Below, in pieces: positions 1 to 10,877 of a stretch of 64,000 bases of DNA. Positions within the stretch are counted from its first letter, which is position 1. Every line of letters begins with the position of its first letter. The translations under genes and the position numbers were made by a program. The stretch spans positions 1 through 64,000 of the forward strand of contig SVFZ01000052.1 of assembly GCA_015056585.1 (NCBI GenBank), written 5' to 3'. The notes under the pieces are model-generated. The model saw only the letters and a list, made by a program, of their open reading frames with translations, was not told the DNA's origin and made no database searches. The stretch is from Butyrivibrio sp. (GTDB lineage Bacteria; Bacillota; Clostridia; Lachnospirales; Lachnospiraceae).

Positions 1-126
1 AGAAGCTTCGCTAACATCAAAAGCCAGGAAATCCGGTCACCATCTGAAATACGGTGTATTCAGATGGTTTATTAAAGTTACCCTCAAACCAATAATTATA
101 AAATATTCTCTAAAACCTATTGACTA

Positions 127-342
127 CTAATAGTTTGTCACGTATATGGCAATTCCTATAAACAGATTCATGGTTTTTAATGATGTTGCCTGACTAGAAG
201 CAAATGAAAATCCACTAAGTCCGCCACTACCTTTTGATTGGATAGTCCAAAAGAGTGAAATAAGGAGGCAAATTCCAAGCACAATCCAATATGTGGGTTT
301 TCTCAGGATTCTTTTTACATCTGCAAAAATAAGACTTTTCAA
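127..342 (-). pseudogene. truncated ABC-2 type permease (N-terminal 71 aa only)
   Basis: Starts like an ABC-2 permease (MKSLIFADVKRILRKPTYWIVLGICLLISLFW) but stops at tandem TAG TAG right after the second hydrophobic segment starts; follows a full permease gene. Confidence 0.55.
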
Positions 343-1070
343 AAGTCAAACTCCTTTCTCCGGAAAAAATAAGTCGTTATCGCCAGTGCTGCCAAAAGAT
401 AACAGAGAGCAGGTAAAAGCTGCCACGGGGCTGCTCCCACTTCTATTCCGATATATGCCCAGTCCAAAAGACCATCAAATGTGTAATCATATAATGAAAG
501 GGATGAAAAGAATTCTACTATGTTAAATATCAGTTTAAACGCAACTGTAAATGCTATACACGCGATGATGCCAAGAACAGTAGAACCGGAAATGTACATG
601 ATCATGGCAGAAAAGACAATGTATCCAAAATGTCTAAGCCACCTCAGGATGATATATATAATAAGATTTAACTGTTGCTGCGGGCTTAATACAATTGCCG
701 ATTGTGTATTTATTACAAAAAGAGCCACCGCAATGATGACCGCATACATGAAAAGTAGCGTAATGGCTGCATCAAGAAGCTTGGTAACTATGAGCTTATC
801 TCTGGTTATGCCATGACCAAGCACAGTCTGCATAGATTTTGAAGACAACTCATGTGCAAAAACAGCATAGAAAGTTGGAAAGACTATATAAAGAGCGATA
901 AGTTCCCCGCTAAGCCCCTTATGCACGCCATTTATCAGTCCAATCGAACCGTCATTTACAACACCCTCAAGAACTGTATATGAGATATAGATCAGCGCAA
1001 GTATAAGGCCTCCATAGATAAGGCCCATTCGAAAGATGCGTTTTAAATCTGCTCTTAACAAATATCTCAT
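339..1070 (-). CDS. ABC-2 type transporter permease
   Basis: 243 aa, multiple TM segments, next to an ABC ATPase gene. Confidence 0.75.
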   Translation of the reverse strand: MRYLLRADLKRIFRMGLIYGGLILALIYISYTVLEGVVNDGSIGLINGVHKGLSGELIALYIVFPTFYAVFAHELSSKSMQTVLGHGITRDKLIVTKLLDAAITLLFMYAVIIAVALFVINTQSAIVLSPQQQLNLIIYIILRWLRHFGYIVFSAMIMYISGSTVLGIIACIAFTVAFKLIFNIVEFFSSLSLYDYTFDGLLDWAYIGIEVGAAPWQLLPALCYLLAALAITTYFFRRKEFDF

Positions 1071-1912
1071 TCTGCAGATCCTCCAATGAGTTCAAAGTAG
1101 TAATCTTCCAGAGTAACTTTCTCCTTTCCTTCTTTCAGGACATCAATACCATTCTCTGCAAGAACACTTTTTGCTCTTTCCAAATTGCCTGATGAAACAG
1201 TCAACTCAACTTCAGGACGTTTTGCAGAAAGATCATCCTGCGTTATTTCTTTTGCTATAACGCCATCATGTACTATGCCAAAACGATCAGCGGTGTTTTC
1301 CAGCTCACCCAGAATATGGCTGGAAACTATCACTGTCATGCCAAACTCATCCCTGAATCTACGTATCATGTGGCGAATATCTGCTATGCCCTGAGGATCA
1401 AGACCGTTGGTCGGCTCATCAAGTATGAGGATTTCAGGATTACCAATGATTGCATTGCCAATTCCAAGACGCTGCTTCATTCCGAGGGAATATCCCTTGG
1501 CTTTCTGCTTTTCTTTTCCGTCCACAAGACCAACAATCTGTAGTACCCGATCAACCTCCTGTTTTAGCTCTTTTCCCTTAAGTCCTTTTGCTTCCGCGTA
1601 GTATTCAAGATTCGCTCTGCCTGATAGATATCCGTAGAAATTCGCTCCTACAAAGAATCCAATCTTTGATCTGTTTTCAAACAGCTCTTTTCGATTCTTT
1701 GAGCCAGCTATGGAAACATTACCTGAAGTGTATTCCGACAATCCTAGAATCATCTTGAATATTGTGGTTTTTCCTGCGCCGTTTTTGCCCACAAGCCCGT
1801 AGATGTCGCCTTTATTCACCTGCATGGTGACCCCTTTTAGCACGTCATGCTTGCCATAGCTTTTTATTATGTTATCAAGCCTTATTGCTGCATTAGAAAT
1901 CTCAGATCCCAT
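1067..1912 (-). CDS. ABC transporter ATP-binding protein
   Basis: Walker A GKNGAGKTT, signature YSLGMKQRL, Walker B ILILDEPTNGLD; start chosen at ATG after AAGGAG. Confidence 0.9.
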   Translation of the reverse strand: MGSEISNAAIRLDNIIKSYGKHDVLKGVTMQVNKGDIYGLVGKNGAGKTTIFKMILGLSEYTSGNVSIAGSKNRKELFENRSKIGFFVGANFYGYLSGRANLEYYAEAKGLKGKELKQEVDRVLQIVGLVDGKEKQKAKGYSLGMKQRLGIGNAIIGNPEILILDEPTNGLDPQGIADIRHMIRRFRDEFGMTVIVSSHILGELENTADRFGIVHDGVIAKEITQDDLSAKRPEVELTVSSGNLERAKSVLAENGIDVLKEGKEKVTLEDYYFELIGGSAE

Positions 1913-1938
1913 AATCTGTCTCCTTCTTGAATAAGACA

Positions 1939-4104
1939 TCACCAGACATTGACTCTTCGTTCCGGGTTTAGATACATTCCATCTCCCGGCCTGATATCAT
2001 AGGTTTCGATGAACTCATCATATTGTTGAAGCATAATGTTTATTCTGTGGAAAGGAAGAGGATGTATGTCACCTCTCATTGTGCCAAGTTCGTTTTCCTT
2101 TGTTGTCTGCTCCGCATATTGCCTTGCAAAGGCTCTGAAAAATAAGTCATAATCAAAATCAGGCATATTCCTTGCAATATATAAAACTGACTTGATTCCT
2201 CCCATATCGGCTATGGCTTCATCTTTTAAACTGTTTCCATTTACCTTCTGTTGCCCGGGAATAGGTCTTGCCAGTGAGAAATAACCGGCAAGCTTAGATG
2301 CCTTCTCATCCATCTTTGATCTGTCTTTTGCAGCCATCCAATCGATGGCTGTTATATTTTCATCAAACTGCCGCCCGTAAAGGTCAAACTTTGTTCCGTT
2401 AGAATCAAATCCATGAGTTATCTCATGACCAATAGTAGTTCCTACAATTCCCGCAAACTGTTCAAATGATGGATCATCTCCAAATGCGGCATCGCACATA
2501 GCTAAAAAACCAGCCATTATATAGATGCCATTCTCGCCGGTATAATACACACAGTTAACTTCAGTAGTAGTTTTACCGACATCATAAATATCCCACTTGA
2601 ATCTGTCCCAATTCGGAATCTTGCTTATCTCTGCATTGTGAGCTTCCAATATGCGTTTGCCACAAGCAGCTGCCTCAACTAGGTTTCCCCCTTCTTCGTA
2701 GGATTTTATTTCTGCTGTTGAATAGTCAGCAAAATTATCAGGCTTTATGAGATGTATAGCCATATTTTACAATTTTTCTTTTGCAGCAGACTTTGTATCA
2801 TCTGACATCCAGTCTTCTTCATCAAGTATTTGTGAATAAGCCTTTATCAGTGCATCAGTTAGTTCTTTTACCTGATCTGTTTTTTCGCTGTCCTTAAAAT
2901 ATTTTTCCAGGTACAAAGTATCCAATAGTGGAAGGAAACCACAGATTTTCATATCATTTCTAAAAAGGACGCTGAGCTGACCATCTGAAAATCCCTCATG
3001 TCCCTTGGCGCTTTGGGTATAAAGCGCAACCATCTTTTCATAAGATTCACTATCAAAAAGATATTTGGTCGAATCTATGGTATGCACTATAAGAAATGAC
3101 TTGATATCCTTAAGATTCTTTTCGGTATAAATCTCAGACAGAGACCTAAGATATGAATAATCCACATAAAAACTATCACATCCCGAAAAGCCTCTGCTAT
3201 CAAGTATCTGTAAGAGCGGATAATCCCCTTGTAAGGCATGTATCCCTTCTCTGTTACTTTGAGCCTGCGTAAACATTTCTTTTACGTTAAAGTAATCTAT
3301 ATTACTGTTTCTGGCGATAAATGTTTCAATCCTGTAATTGCCTTTTAAAGTATCTTTGATCTCTTTTTCAGAAAAGCCAAGTCTTCCAAGGTAATATCCA
3401 ATTACTTCATCGCATCTTTCCTTGGCTGATAATGTTTTACCTGTGTATTCCACATATGATGAGACAGATCCGAGGGAAAGACCTGGAGAAATAAGGTTTA
3501 ATGTACTCTTGTCCGGGAACTGCTTTTGAACTTCTACGGATCCCGGAATCAATAGCCCAAGGCAAAAAGGATTTCTCTCAGTGCTTCCCTGATATTCTGT
3601 AAGTTCGCTGATTGAAGATATGCTCTGTATGTCTGAAATATATTTTTTTATTGGCTCGACTCCAAGCTTATTTCTTTCATCCCAATTAGAGTGCAGCTTT
3701 ACCAAAGCTTTGTATTTTAAAGCATTATCGTCAGTCATAGTATCATCAGAAGCAATCGCCATACATCTTTCATATACCAGCTTAGATGCATCAAGAACTA
3801 TACTGGCTTCTTCATAAGCAGGATCCATTACTGCAGACAAAATATAGTCTTTATTTACAGCCGCAGCAAAGTCGTCCTGAAGACGATAGTTGTCTTCCGC
3901 CTTGACCATGCCAGAAACGTCAGAATCAACCCATTTTCCTCCACCTGGTACAGCGGAAAGATCTGTACTTTCTGCTTCCTGAGAAGATATGTCCTTCCTT
4001 GCCTCGCTGTCTTTATTTCCACATCCGGAGGACATTAGAATCAAAGCGGTTAAAAGAATTACAGAAGTAGTTTTTCTAATTACATTCCATTTATCGGCTA
4101 TCAT
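1939..4104 (-). pseudogene. M13 (neprilysin/PepO-like) zinc metallopeptidase interrupted by an in-frame TAA
   Basis: N-terminal ORF (lipoprotein signal LILMSSGCGN) ends ...AAKEKL-TAA; same frame continues N-M-A-I-H... with HEITHGFD, DEAIADMGG and terminal VNVW typical of M13. Confidence 0.8.
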
Positions 4105-4124
4105 TAATGATCCTTCTCCATTTC

Positions 4125-4946
4125 CTACTCTTTGCTCCACTTCTTTTCCCAAATTTCATTCGTTTTTAAAAATTTGTTTTTACTGATCAGATAAAGTGCA
4201 ATAATTCCTATGATCACAATCACAATGAACTCATACAACAGACGCCCATTACTGTACTGCTGCGTAAGTATACCATCTGAAGAAATTGATGGATCAGTTG
4301 CAAAGCAGATAAAATCATATAACCCATGTGCAAATATCGGGAATATTGCGCTTCCTGTCCCTAAATATAGAGCTGTGAGTAAAAATGCCATGAATGTAGA
4401 ATGGAATATCTGTGATGCAGTCATGACAAAGTCTGCACCCTGTGTCAGATTTCCTGCATGAGAAATACCGAAAATTAGAGCCAGGATAATTATCGAAGCG
4501 AATCTCCTTTCTTTTCGGACATATCTCATGACTATAGCCAGTGATAATATTCTGAACATTGTCTCTTCTCCAAATCCGGCTGCAATTCCCATAATAATCA
4601 TGTTAAGAGAAGGACTAAAATAAAACGAATGTTGAAAAAACAATGGCTCAATCAATGTAAAGATTAAAAGAATCCCCAAGAGGATCATTAATATACATAT
4701 ATCCCTGGCCGGAGCTTCAGACTTAACAAATCCTTTAAATTCCGGTGAGAACCAACGCCAAAAAATCAGCATTGATATTATTGCAAAAATGCATATTGCT
4801 ATATACCCTGCATTTTCTGAAATCGCATCACCCAAAGACCCTCCAATTCCAGCCAGGATCGATGGAATGATTATGCTTAGAATAATAGCAATATAAGGCT
4901 TCTTTTCACATATCGAATGATTTCTTGTGCTTTTTTCCATTTCCAA
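4125..4946 (-). CDS. CPBP family intramembrane metalloprotease
   Basis: EETMFR, FGISH and FAHGLYD motifs in a polytopic membrane protein. Confidence 0.8.
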   Translation of the reverse strand: MEMEKSTRNHSICEKKPYIAIILSIIIPSILAGIGGSLGDAISENAGYIAICIFAIISMLIFWRWFSPEFKGFVKSEAPARDICILMILLGILLIFTLIEPLFFQHSFYFSPSLNMIIMGIAAGFGEETMFRILSLAIVMRYVRKERRFASIIILALIFGISHAGNLTQGADFVMTASQIFHSTFMAFLLTALYLGTGSAIFPIFAHGLYDFICFATDPSISSDGILTQQYSNGRLLYEFIVIVIIGIIALYLISKNKFLKTNEIWEKKWSKE

Positions 4947-5074
4947 ACTCCCGCAATCTATGATGAATACTATATTTATATTTTAATAGATATATCTGGT
5001 TCATCAAATGAAAATCGACATATTTAAGAAAATTTTTATACTGTATTACGTCCTTTGTTTCCATGTTTTTCCAC

Positions 5075-5114
5075 AAAAAAAGATGTACACGAACATTTCA
5101 GTTCATGCACATCT
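5075..5114 (-). terminator. intrinsic terminator
   Basis: 14-bp stem AGATGTACACGAAC / GTTCATGCACATCT (two G-U type pairs) followed by T7 on the minus strand. Confidence 0.75.
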
Positions 5115-5146
5115 TCATGTTTTAGCTTATTATTCTGTTTTCTTGA

Positions 5147-6337
5147 TCAAGATGCTTTTGAAAGTTTACATCCCTCGCTATTTGCTTTTTTCTTCCCGGC
5201 GAAATCAGGACTAATTTTCTTAAGGATAAGTGCTGAAATAAGTCCAAGTACAAATACCACAACAACATAAAGAAGCAAGTTGTGGATTCTAATTTTATTG
5301 ACTACTCCTCCATCAAAATTAAAGGCAAAAAGATCTACAAAAAGTCCATGAATAAGATAGAATTCAAGTGTTATTTTACCCATAAACTTAAGAAATTTGT
5401 TTCCAACTTTAATCTTCATTCCAAGAAGCAGGAACATAAGAACAAAGTCGATGCAGACAAGTGTCTCTGCTCCCACGCATACTCTTCTTCTGAATACTGT
5501 ATCAGGCGCTCCCCAGTTTTCTCCGTAATATGAAAATGTATCACATACAAATCTTGAGAAAAGATATAACGGATAAATAAGTGCTACTGAAAGAGGCATG
5601 AGAACTACATATGTGCGCTTGAAGAAAGAAATAATTTTGTCTTCAAACTTAGCAAATATAATACCTACAGCAAAAAGGAATACGCAGTTGTACCACCACT
5701 CTCCTCTGAACCAATAATCGTTATGATCAATTGTTGTACCAAAAAGCATATATGCTACAACAAAAGCAGTTGTTACCAATACAGCAATTCCATCGTTTTT
5801 TATGAACTTAAACGCTAAATAAAATGCCAGATAAAAAAACGGAAGTACAATTGCATACCATGTGTATGGATTGCAGAGTTTAATACTTGTAAGGTAAAGC
5901 AGTGTCTGCTGAACATCCATCTTTTCTCCGACAATAAGCCTTACGATATAGAAGATAACAGTTGTTGCGTAAAGCATAAAAACAATCGGAAGAATTCTCT
6001 TTTTTACAAAACCTTTCAGGTAATTATCTTTAGAATGAAAGCTCTTGTAAAGGCCGTAGCCATTAAAGAATAAGAACATTGATACACATAAAAAGCCAAT
6101 CGGGACAAAAAAACCCAATCCCTGCTGAATTCTTGTTTTTGGCTGAAGCCAGGAAGCACAGGTTTTCTGGCCTACATGATGAAGCATGATACATATTGTT
6201 AAAAATCCAAGGAATGCCTTACTTTGTTCTAAAGATAAGGAATCATGCCACTCTTTCTTTCCGGCAAGTTTTGCTCCCCATAAAAGCACTACCGGCAGTA
6301 TGAAGTACACACTGTAAATCAATTTGTCTGCTACCAT
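5147..6337 (-). CDS. acyltransferase-3-like multi-pass membrane protein
   Basis: About 10 TM segments; N-terminal FLGFLTICIMLHHVGQK resembles acyltransferase-3 proteins; SD GGGAGG upstream of chosen ATG. Confidence 0.6.
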   Translation of the reverse strand: MVADKLIYSVYFILPVVLLWGAKLAGKKEWHDSLSLEQSKAFLGFLTICIMLHHVGQKTCASWLQPKTRIQQGLGFFVPIGFLCVSMFLFFNGYGLYKSFHSKDNYLKGFVKKRILPIVFMLYATTVIFYIVRLIVGEKMDVQQTLLYLTSIKLCNPYTWYAIVLPFFYLAFYLAFKFIKNDGIAVLVTTAFVVAYMLFGTTIDHNDYWFRGEWWYNCVFLFAVGIIFAKFEDKIISFFKRTYVVLMPLSVALIYPLYLFSRFVCDTFSYYGENWGAPDTVFRRRVCVGAETLVCIDFVLMFLLLGMKIKVGNKFLKFMGKITLEFYLIHGLFVDLFAFNFDGGVVNKIRIHNLLLYVVVVFVLGLISALILKKISPDFAGKKKANSEGCKLSKAS

Positions 6338-6539
6338 TATTAAAAATAACCTCCCAATACATATACTTGGACAATAAGTCCATCCCCAACATAAATAATC
6401 ATAGTCCATTTTGTATAGGATGACTCTGCACATGTTTCGATTCATTTATCAATAATTGCTATAATTTAGAATAAATCCCAAAAAATTGTAGTGATTATAT
6501 ATAAAAAATGATACGAAAATGATTTCCCATGATACAAAA

Positions 6540-6571
6540 ATATCCCGAAGGCAATCACCTCCGGGATATAA
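6540..6571 (-). terminator. hairpin, probable terminator
   Basis: TATCCCGAAGG..CCTCCGGGATA inverted repeat downstream of the 6615 ORF. Confidence 0.5.
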
Positions 6572-6614
6572 TAAAATTCTTGAAAAACAAGATACAATAT
6601 AGAGTTGTTTTGGC

Positions 6615-7205
6615 TTATTGAGCATTTGCTGTTTTGTCAGACGCTATACTCTTAATCAATGAATCCATTGTTCCGTCTGCGAAGGATTTCCCATTTATAT
6701 CAGCAAAGAAACTCATCTTGCCATTCTTATCCATTTTGATACCGAAATTACTTACTTCGTCATCTTCTCCTGTATTTTCACCAATCTTTTCACTCATGTC
6801 CTTGATCGCTGTCATTGCGTCATCAATCTGTCCCATGAGCTTATTCTTGGCCTCTTTATCCTTAGGATCATCAGAAGCAAGAAGCTTCATTTCATCCTCG
6901 GATAAGATAATACTATACTCCAGATCTCCGCCAATTTGTGACAGATCATCATTGGGACCTGCAACAAAAACATCGGCATTCTCATACTTATTCTGAAGAA
7001 GATCAACTACTTTACCATACATTTCAGCTTCGGGTGAAAGACTAACCTTTGCACTCTCGCCAAACTTGTCGATAGCTCCGCTCTTTTTGATCTGAGAATC
7101 TGATTTTGAAGGTCCTCTTGGTTTACTGCTTACTGTTCCTGTTCTGGGCTCATTATTCGCGCCGCGAAACAGCTGATTAATGTTACCATTAATGTTACTA
7201 GCCAT
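6615..7205 (-). CDS. DUF6033-like protein of unknown function
   Basis: LSPEAEMYGKVVDLLQNKYENADVFVA and FGIKMDKNGKMSFFADI resemble DUF6033; SD AAGGAGG before ATG. Confidence 0.5.
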   Translation of the reverse strand: MASNINGNINQLFRGANNEPRTGTVSSKPRGPSKSDSQIKKSGAIDKFGESAKVSLSPEAEMYGKVVDLLQNKYENADVFVAGPNDDLSQIGGDLEYSIILSEDEMKLLASDDPKDKEAKNKLMGQIDDAMTAIKDMSEKIGENTGEDDEVSNFGIKMDKNGKMSFFADINGKSFADGTMDSLIKSIASDKTANAQ

Positions 7206-7378
7206 TTTCTTTCCTCCTTGAAAAATCATCGCAGAATCCTTTCTGCGTGTCACAACATGTATTTCTGCAAATTACAAAGACAATTTCATAAAATGCATAA
7301 TACTTCATGCTCTTTTGCTTAGCGTATCAGATAAAACAATCATTAACAATTAAATATCTATAAAATTGTCCACAAAAA

Positions 7379-7422
7379 GAAATAAACTTCCAAAATATAT
7401 TAAACATTCGGAAGTTTATTTC
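7379..7422 (-). terminator. inverted repeat, probable terminator
   Basis: 13-bp perfect arms GAAATAAACTTCC / GGAAGTTTATTTC. Confidence 0.5.
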
Positions 7423-7490
7423 AATACATCATTTTCAATTTTAATCGTATCAATTAACACAAATCAATTGCAATATGACATTCACAGTTA

Positions 7491-8126
7491 TCATTTACTT
7501 CTTGCAAGCTCAAAGTCCTCTATGTACTGAGTAATGAACTTTACAGTGCCTTCTACACCTAAAATTGCACTATTTATTGAAAGATCATAGCTGTCTGCTC
7601 TGCCCCATTTTTTGGATGAATAGTAGTTGTAATAGCTCTGACGCTGTTTATCCTTCTTATTCATCATTTCACGAGCCTTTTCATCTGTTGTAATATCAGC
7701 AAAGCGTTCTTTGATTCTCTTGATCTTAAAGTCTTCATCAGCATGAATGAAAATATTAAGAACATTATCAAAATCGCTAAGAGCATAGTCTGCACAACGA
7801 CCGACAATTACACATGGCCCTTCCTCAGCGATCTTCTTGATCGTATCAAACTGCGCAAGAAATACCTTATGACTGATAGGCATGTCAACAAAACTTGAAG
7901 CATTATAACCAAAGGAATATGTATCCATTACCAGGTTATAAAGAAAAGAATTGGTAGGACGCTCATCATGGTTCTGTATCATTTCCTCACAGAATCCGCT
8001 TTCCTTGGCTGCTCTTGAAAGAAGCTCCTTGTCGTAATACTTGATACCGTATTTCTCAGCAACCATTTCCCCAATTTCTCTACCACCGGAACCAAATTGA
8101 CGACCAATAGTAATAATAGTATTCAT
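7491..8126 (-). CDS. cytidylate kinase-like family protein
   Basis: MNTIITIGRQFGSGGREIGEMVAEKYGIKYYDKELL typical start of this family. Confidence 0.85.
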   Translation of the reverse strand: MNTIITIGRQFGSGGREIGEMVAEKYGIKYYDKELLSRAAKESGFCEEMIQNHDERPTNSFLYNLVMDTYSFGYNASSFVDMPISHKVFLAQFDTIKKIAEEGPCVIVGRCADYALSDFDNVLNIFIHADEDFKIKRIKERFADITTDEKAREMMNKKDKQRQSYYNYYSSKKWGRADSYDLSINSAILGVEGTVKFITQYIEDFELARSK

Positions 8127-8179
8127 AAGCTCACCCCTTTGATGCGAATTTTTACTACCTCTATATTAACTATACCACA

Positions 8180-9109
8180 TTATTTGAGCACATTCAGCAA
8201 ATGAGTAAAATATTCCGGAAGCGGAGCATCGGTTTCTATGTACTCTTTTGACACAGGATGTATAAATCCAAGTGTTTTCGCATGGAGACACTGACCGTTT
8301 GTGTTAAATTTGGACTTTCGGGATGAAGCATAAACCTCATCTCCAAGCAGTGGATGTCCTATATGAGCCATATGAACGCGTATCTGGTGCGTTCTTCCGG
8401 TTTTAAGCCGGCATTCTATATAAGTAAAGCCATCTTCCTCAAACCGCTTTAAAACCTTGTAATGAGTAAATGCTTCCTTCCCTCCGGGGACAACTGCCAT
8501 CTTCTTACGGTCAGAACTGCTTCTCCCAATCGGAGCATCAACATCCCCTTCATCTTCCCTGATTATCCCATAGCAGATTGCATGATAAACCCGGTTAATG
8601 GAGTGCTCCTTTAGCTGAGCAGCAATCTCTCTGTGTGCATTGTCATTTTTGCAGATAATAACCGACCCTGTCGTATCTTTATCGATTCGATGAACAATAC
8701 CGGGCCTTAAAACTCCGTTTATACCTGACAAATTGTCCTTGCAGTGATACATGATGGCATTTACCAACGTATCCGTGTAATGACCGGCTGCAGGATGAAC
8801 CACCATATTCTTGGGCTTATTAACGACGATTACGTCTTCATCCTCATAAATAATGTCAAGAGGGATATCTTGAGGAAGAATCTGCGGAACTTCAACAGGA
8901 GGTATCTCCATAACTATCCTGTCACCTTCGGAAACCGAAAAGCTGGCTTTAACATTCTTCCCATTGCAAAAAACTTTTTTGTCATCAATAAGTCTTTTTA
9001 TATAGGTCCGTGATAATGAGTCAATAAGCTCGCTAATAAGCTTATCAATTCTCATACCTTCATATTCATCTGTAACGCAGTATTCAAAAAGTTCCGACCT
9101 TGATTCCAT
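8180..9109 (-). CDS. RluA family pseudouridine synthase
   Basis: S4-like N-terminus; HRIDKDTTG and GRTHQIRVHMAHIGHPLLGDEVY. Confidence 0.93.
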   Translation of the reverse strand: MESRSELFEYCVTDEYEGMRIDKLISELIDSLSRTYIKRLIDDKKVFCNGKNVKASFSVSEGDRIVMEIPPVEVPQILPQDIPLDIIYEDEDVIVVNKPKNMVVHPAAGHYTDTLVNAIMYHCKDNLSGINGVLRPGIVHRIDKDTTGSVIICKNDNAHREIAAQLKEHSINRVYHAICYGIIREDEGDVDAPIGRSSSDRKKMAVVPGGKEAFTHYKVLKRFEEDGFTYIECRLKTGRTHQIRVHMAHIGHPLLGDEVYASSRKSKFNTNGQCLHAKTLGFIHPVSKEYIETDAPLPEYFTHLLNVLK

Positions 9110-9663
9110 TATTTAAATTCCCTGAATTTCTTTTGCTGTCTGAAACTTAAGAAATTAAAGTCATTTTCCTGATAGTAAAAAAGAAACAGTAAAACAAAAA
9201 CAAATGTTGCCACTGTTACATAAATGTCCGCAACATTAAATATCGGAAAGTTGATAATTACAAAATAAATAAAGTCAATAACATAATCCTGTCTGACTCT
9301 GTCTATCATGTTTCCGGCTGCTCCACTGGCGATAAGTACCAAAAGGACATGCATGATATAGTACTTTTTCTGATCAGGCATCCTGAATAACACATAGGCA
9401 ATGATAAGCAGTATCATAGTCGCAACCAGAATAAAAAATGCTTTCTGGTTCTGCAAAAGCCCGAAGGCTGCTCCGCTGTTCTTTAAAAAATTCAGTTCAA
9501 GAACACCGTCAATTATCTTATATGCAGGCTTGTCCTGTAAATTTACCACCGCCAGATGTTTCGTAAATTGATCAAGAAAGATAAGGAGCAGTATCATCAC
9601 CACATCAACCACAAGGAAAATCTTTTTCTTTTTAGACATCTTATTCATTAAAGCGTACCTCAA
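9109..9663 (-). CDS. lspA: lipoprotein signal peptidase II
   Basis: GAAGNMIDRV and FNVADIYV motifs; four TM. Confidence 0.93.
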   Translation of the reverse strand: MRYALMNKMSKKKKIFLVVDVVMILLLIFLDQFTKHLAVVNLQDKPAYKIIDGVLELNFLKNSGAAFGLLQNQKAFFILVATMILLIIAYVLFRMPDQKKYYIMHVLLVLIASGAAGNMIDRVRQDYVIDFIYFVIINFPIFNVADIYVTVATFVFVLLFLFYYQENDFNFLSFRQQKKFREFK

Positions 9664-9707
9664 AATAACTATTGTATGCTAAAGCTTATATTGCATACCT
9701 GATAAAT

Positions 9708-10811
9708 TTATTCATTGTCCTCGACATAGATTAACTCTTCAAGAGCATTTATCATCTCTTCATCAGAAACCTCTGTATTTACAACAGCCTTTCCGATACT
9801 CTTTAGGAGAATAAATCTTATCTTATCAGAATCAGCCTTTTTATCTGATTTAGCAAGTTTTACAACTTCTTTTGCGTCAATATCCTCTATAGAGATCGGA
9901 AGATTAAACGGGACAAACATATCCCTGATTTCGTAGTACTCTTCCATCGAGATCATCTCTTTTTTCCATGAAATAAATGCAGCAGCTATACAGCCAAGTG
10001 CAACGCACTCCCCATGTAAAAGCTCGAAATTCTTGGCTTTTTCAATAGCATGACCAAGAGTATGACCAAAGTTAAGAAGAACTCTGTCTGCCTTCTCGGT
10101 AGGGTCTTTCTCCACAACAGCTTTCTTTATCTCACAGCTCTTTTGAATCATTTCAATAAGAACTTCAGGTTCCTGATCGTTTATCTCATAGATATTGTCA
10201 AGAAGCCAGGTATAAAAATTGCTGTCCTTAATAAGTCCGTGCTTCATTACCTCTGCAAATCCGGCAGCAAACTGTCGTCCGTCAAGAGATTTAAGCGTAG
10301 ACGTATTGATATAAACAAGTTTTGGCATATGGAATGCGCCGACCATATTCTTGTAACCGTTAAAATCCACTCCTGTCTTTCCACCGATTGAACTGTCCGT
10401 CTGGGCTAAAAGAGTTGTAGGAATCTGTATAAATGATATTCCGCGAAGATAGGTCGCAGCAGTAAATCCGGCCATATCTCCCACTACGCCGCCACCTAAA
10501 GCAACAATCAGGTCATGTCTGTCAAAATGGTTCTCAATAAGTACCTCGTATATCTTCTCTATTTCTGAAAGATTTTTGTTCTCTTCCCCTGCAGGTATCG
10601 CATAAACCACTATTTTGTCTGAAGCAGGTGTCAATATATTGATGATTTCATTTGAATATAAAGGCTTTACATTTGTATCTGTAATTATCGCTATTTTCCT
10701 GCCCTTAAATCCGAGCTCCTCTACTTTTTCCAATAATCCTTCAAAAGAATCATTAATAATAATGTCGTAACAAGGCTTTTTATCATAATTTACATTAAGA
10801 ACTGTACTCAT
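9708..10811 (-). CDS. aroB: 3-dehydroquinate synthase
   Basis: GGGVVGDMAGFTAATYLRGI, NFGHTLGHAIE. Confidence 0.96.
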   Translation of the reverse strand: MSTVLNVNYDKKPCYDIIINDSFEGLLEKVEELGFKGRKIAIITDTNVKPLYSNEIINILTPASDKIVVYAIPAGEENKNLSEIEKIYEVLIENHFDRHDLIVALGGGVVGDMAGFTAATYLRGISFIQIPTTLLAQTDSSIGGKTGVDFNGYKNMVGAFHMPKLVYINTSTLKSLDGRQFAAGFAEVMKHGLIKDSNFYTWLLDNIYEINDQEPEVLIEMIQKSCEIKKAVVEKDPTEKADRVLLNFGHTLGHAIEKAKNFELLHGECVALGCIAAAFISWKKEMISMEEYYEIRDMFVPFNLPISIEDIDAKEVVKLAKSDKKADSDKIRFILLKSIGKAVVNTEVSDEEMINALEELIYVEDNE

Positions 10812-10833
10812 TTTATATACCCCTTAAAAAAAT

Positions 10834-10867
10834 AAGGCTGTTGACTACTGCCTATGTCAACAGCCTT
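10834..10867 (-). terminator. intrinsic terminator after sepF
   Basis: 12-bp perfect stem AAGGCTGTTGAC/GTCAACAGCCTT then T-rich run on minus strand. Confidence 0.8.
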
Positions 10868-10877
10868 AAAATATATT

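Noticed and set aside
1-126. Continuation of the truncated permease past the TAG TAG
   Set aside because: Downstream translation contains no recognisable permease sequence; a hairpin at 39-68 looks like the operon end.
5008-5270. Plus-strand ORFs of 68-71 aa
   Set aside because: They run across a minus-strand terminator hairpin and the 3' end of the acyltransferase gene; no SD and no family-like features.
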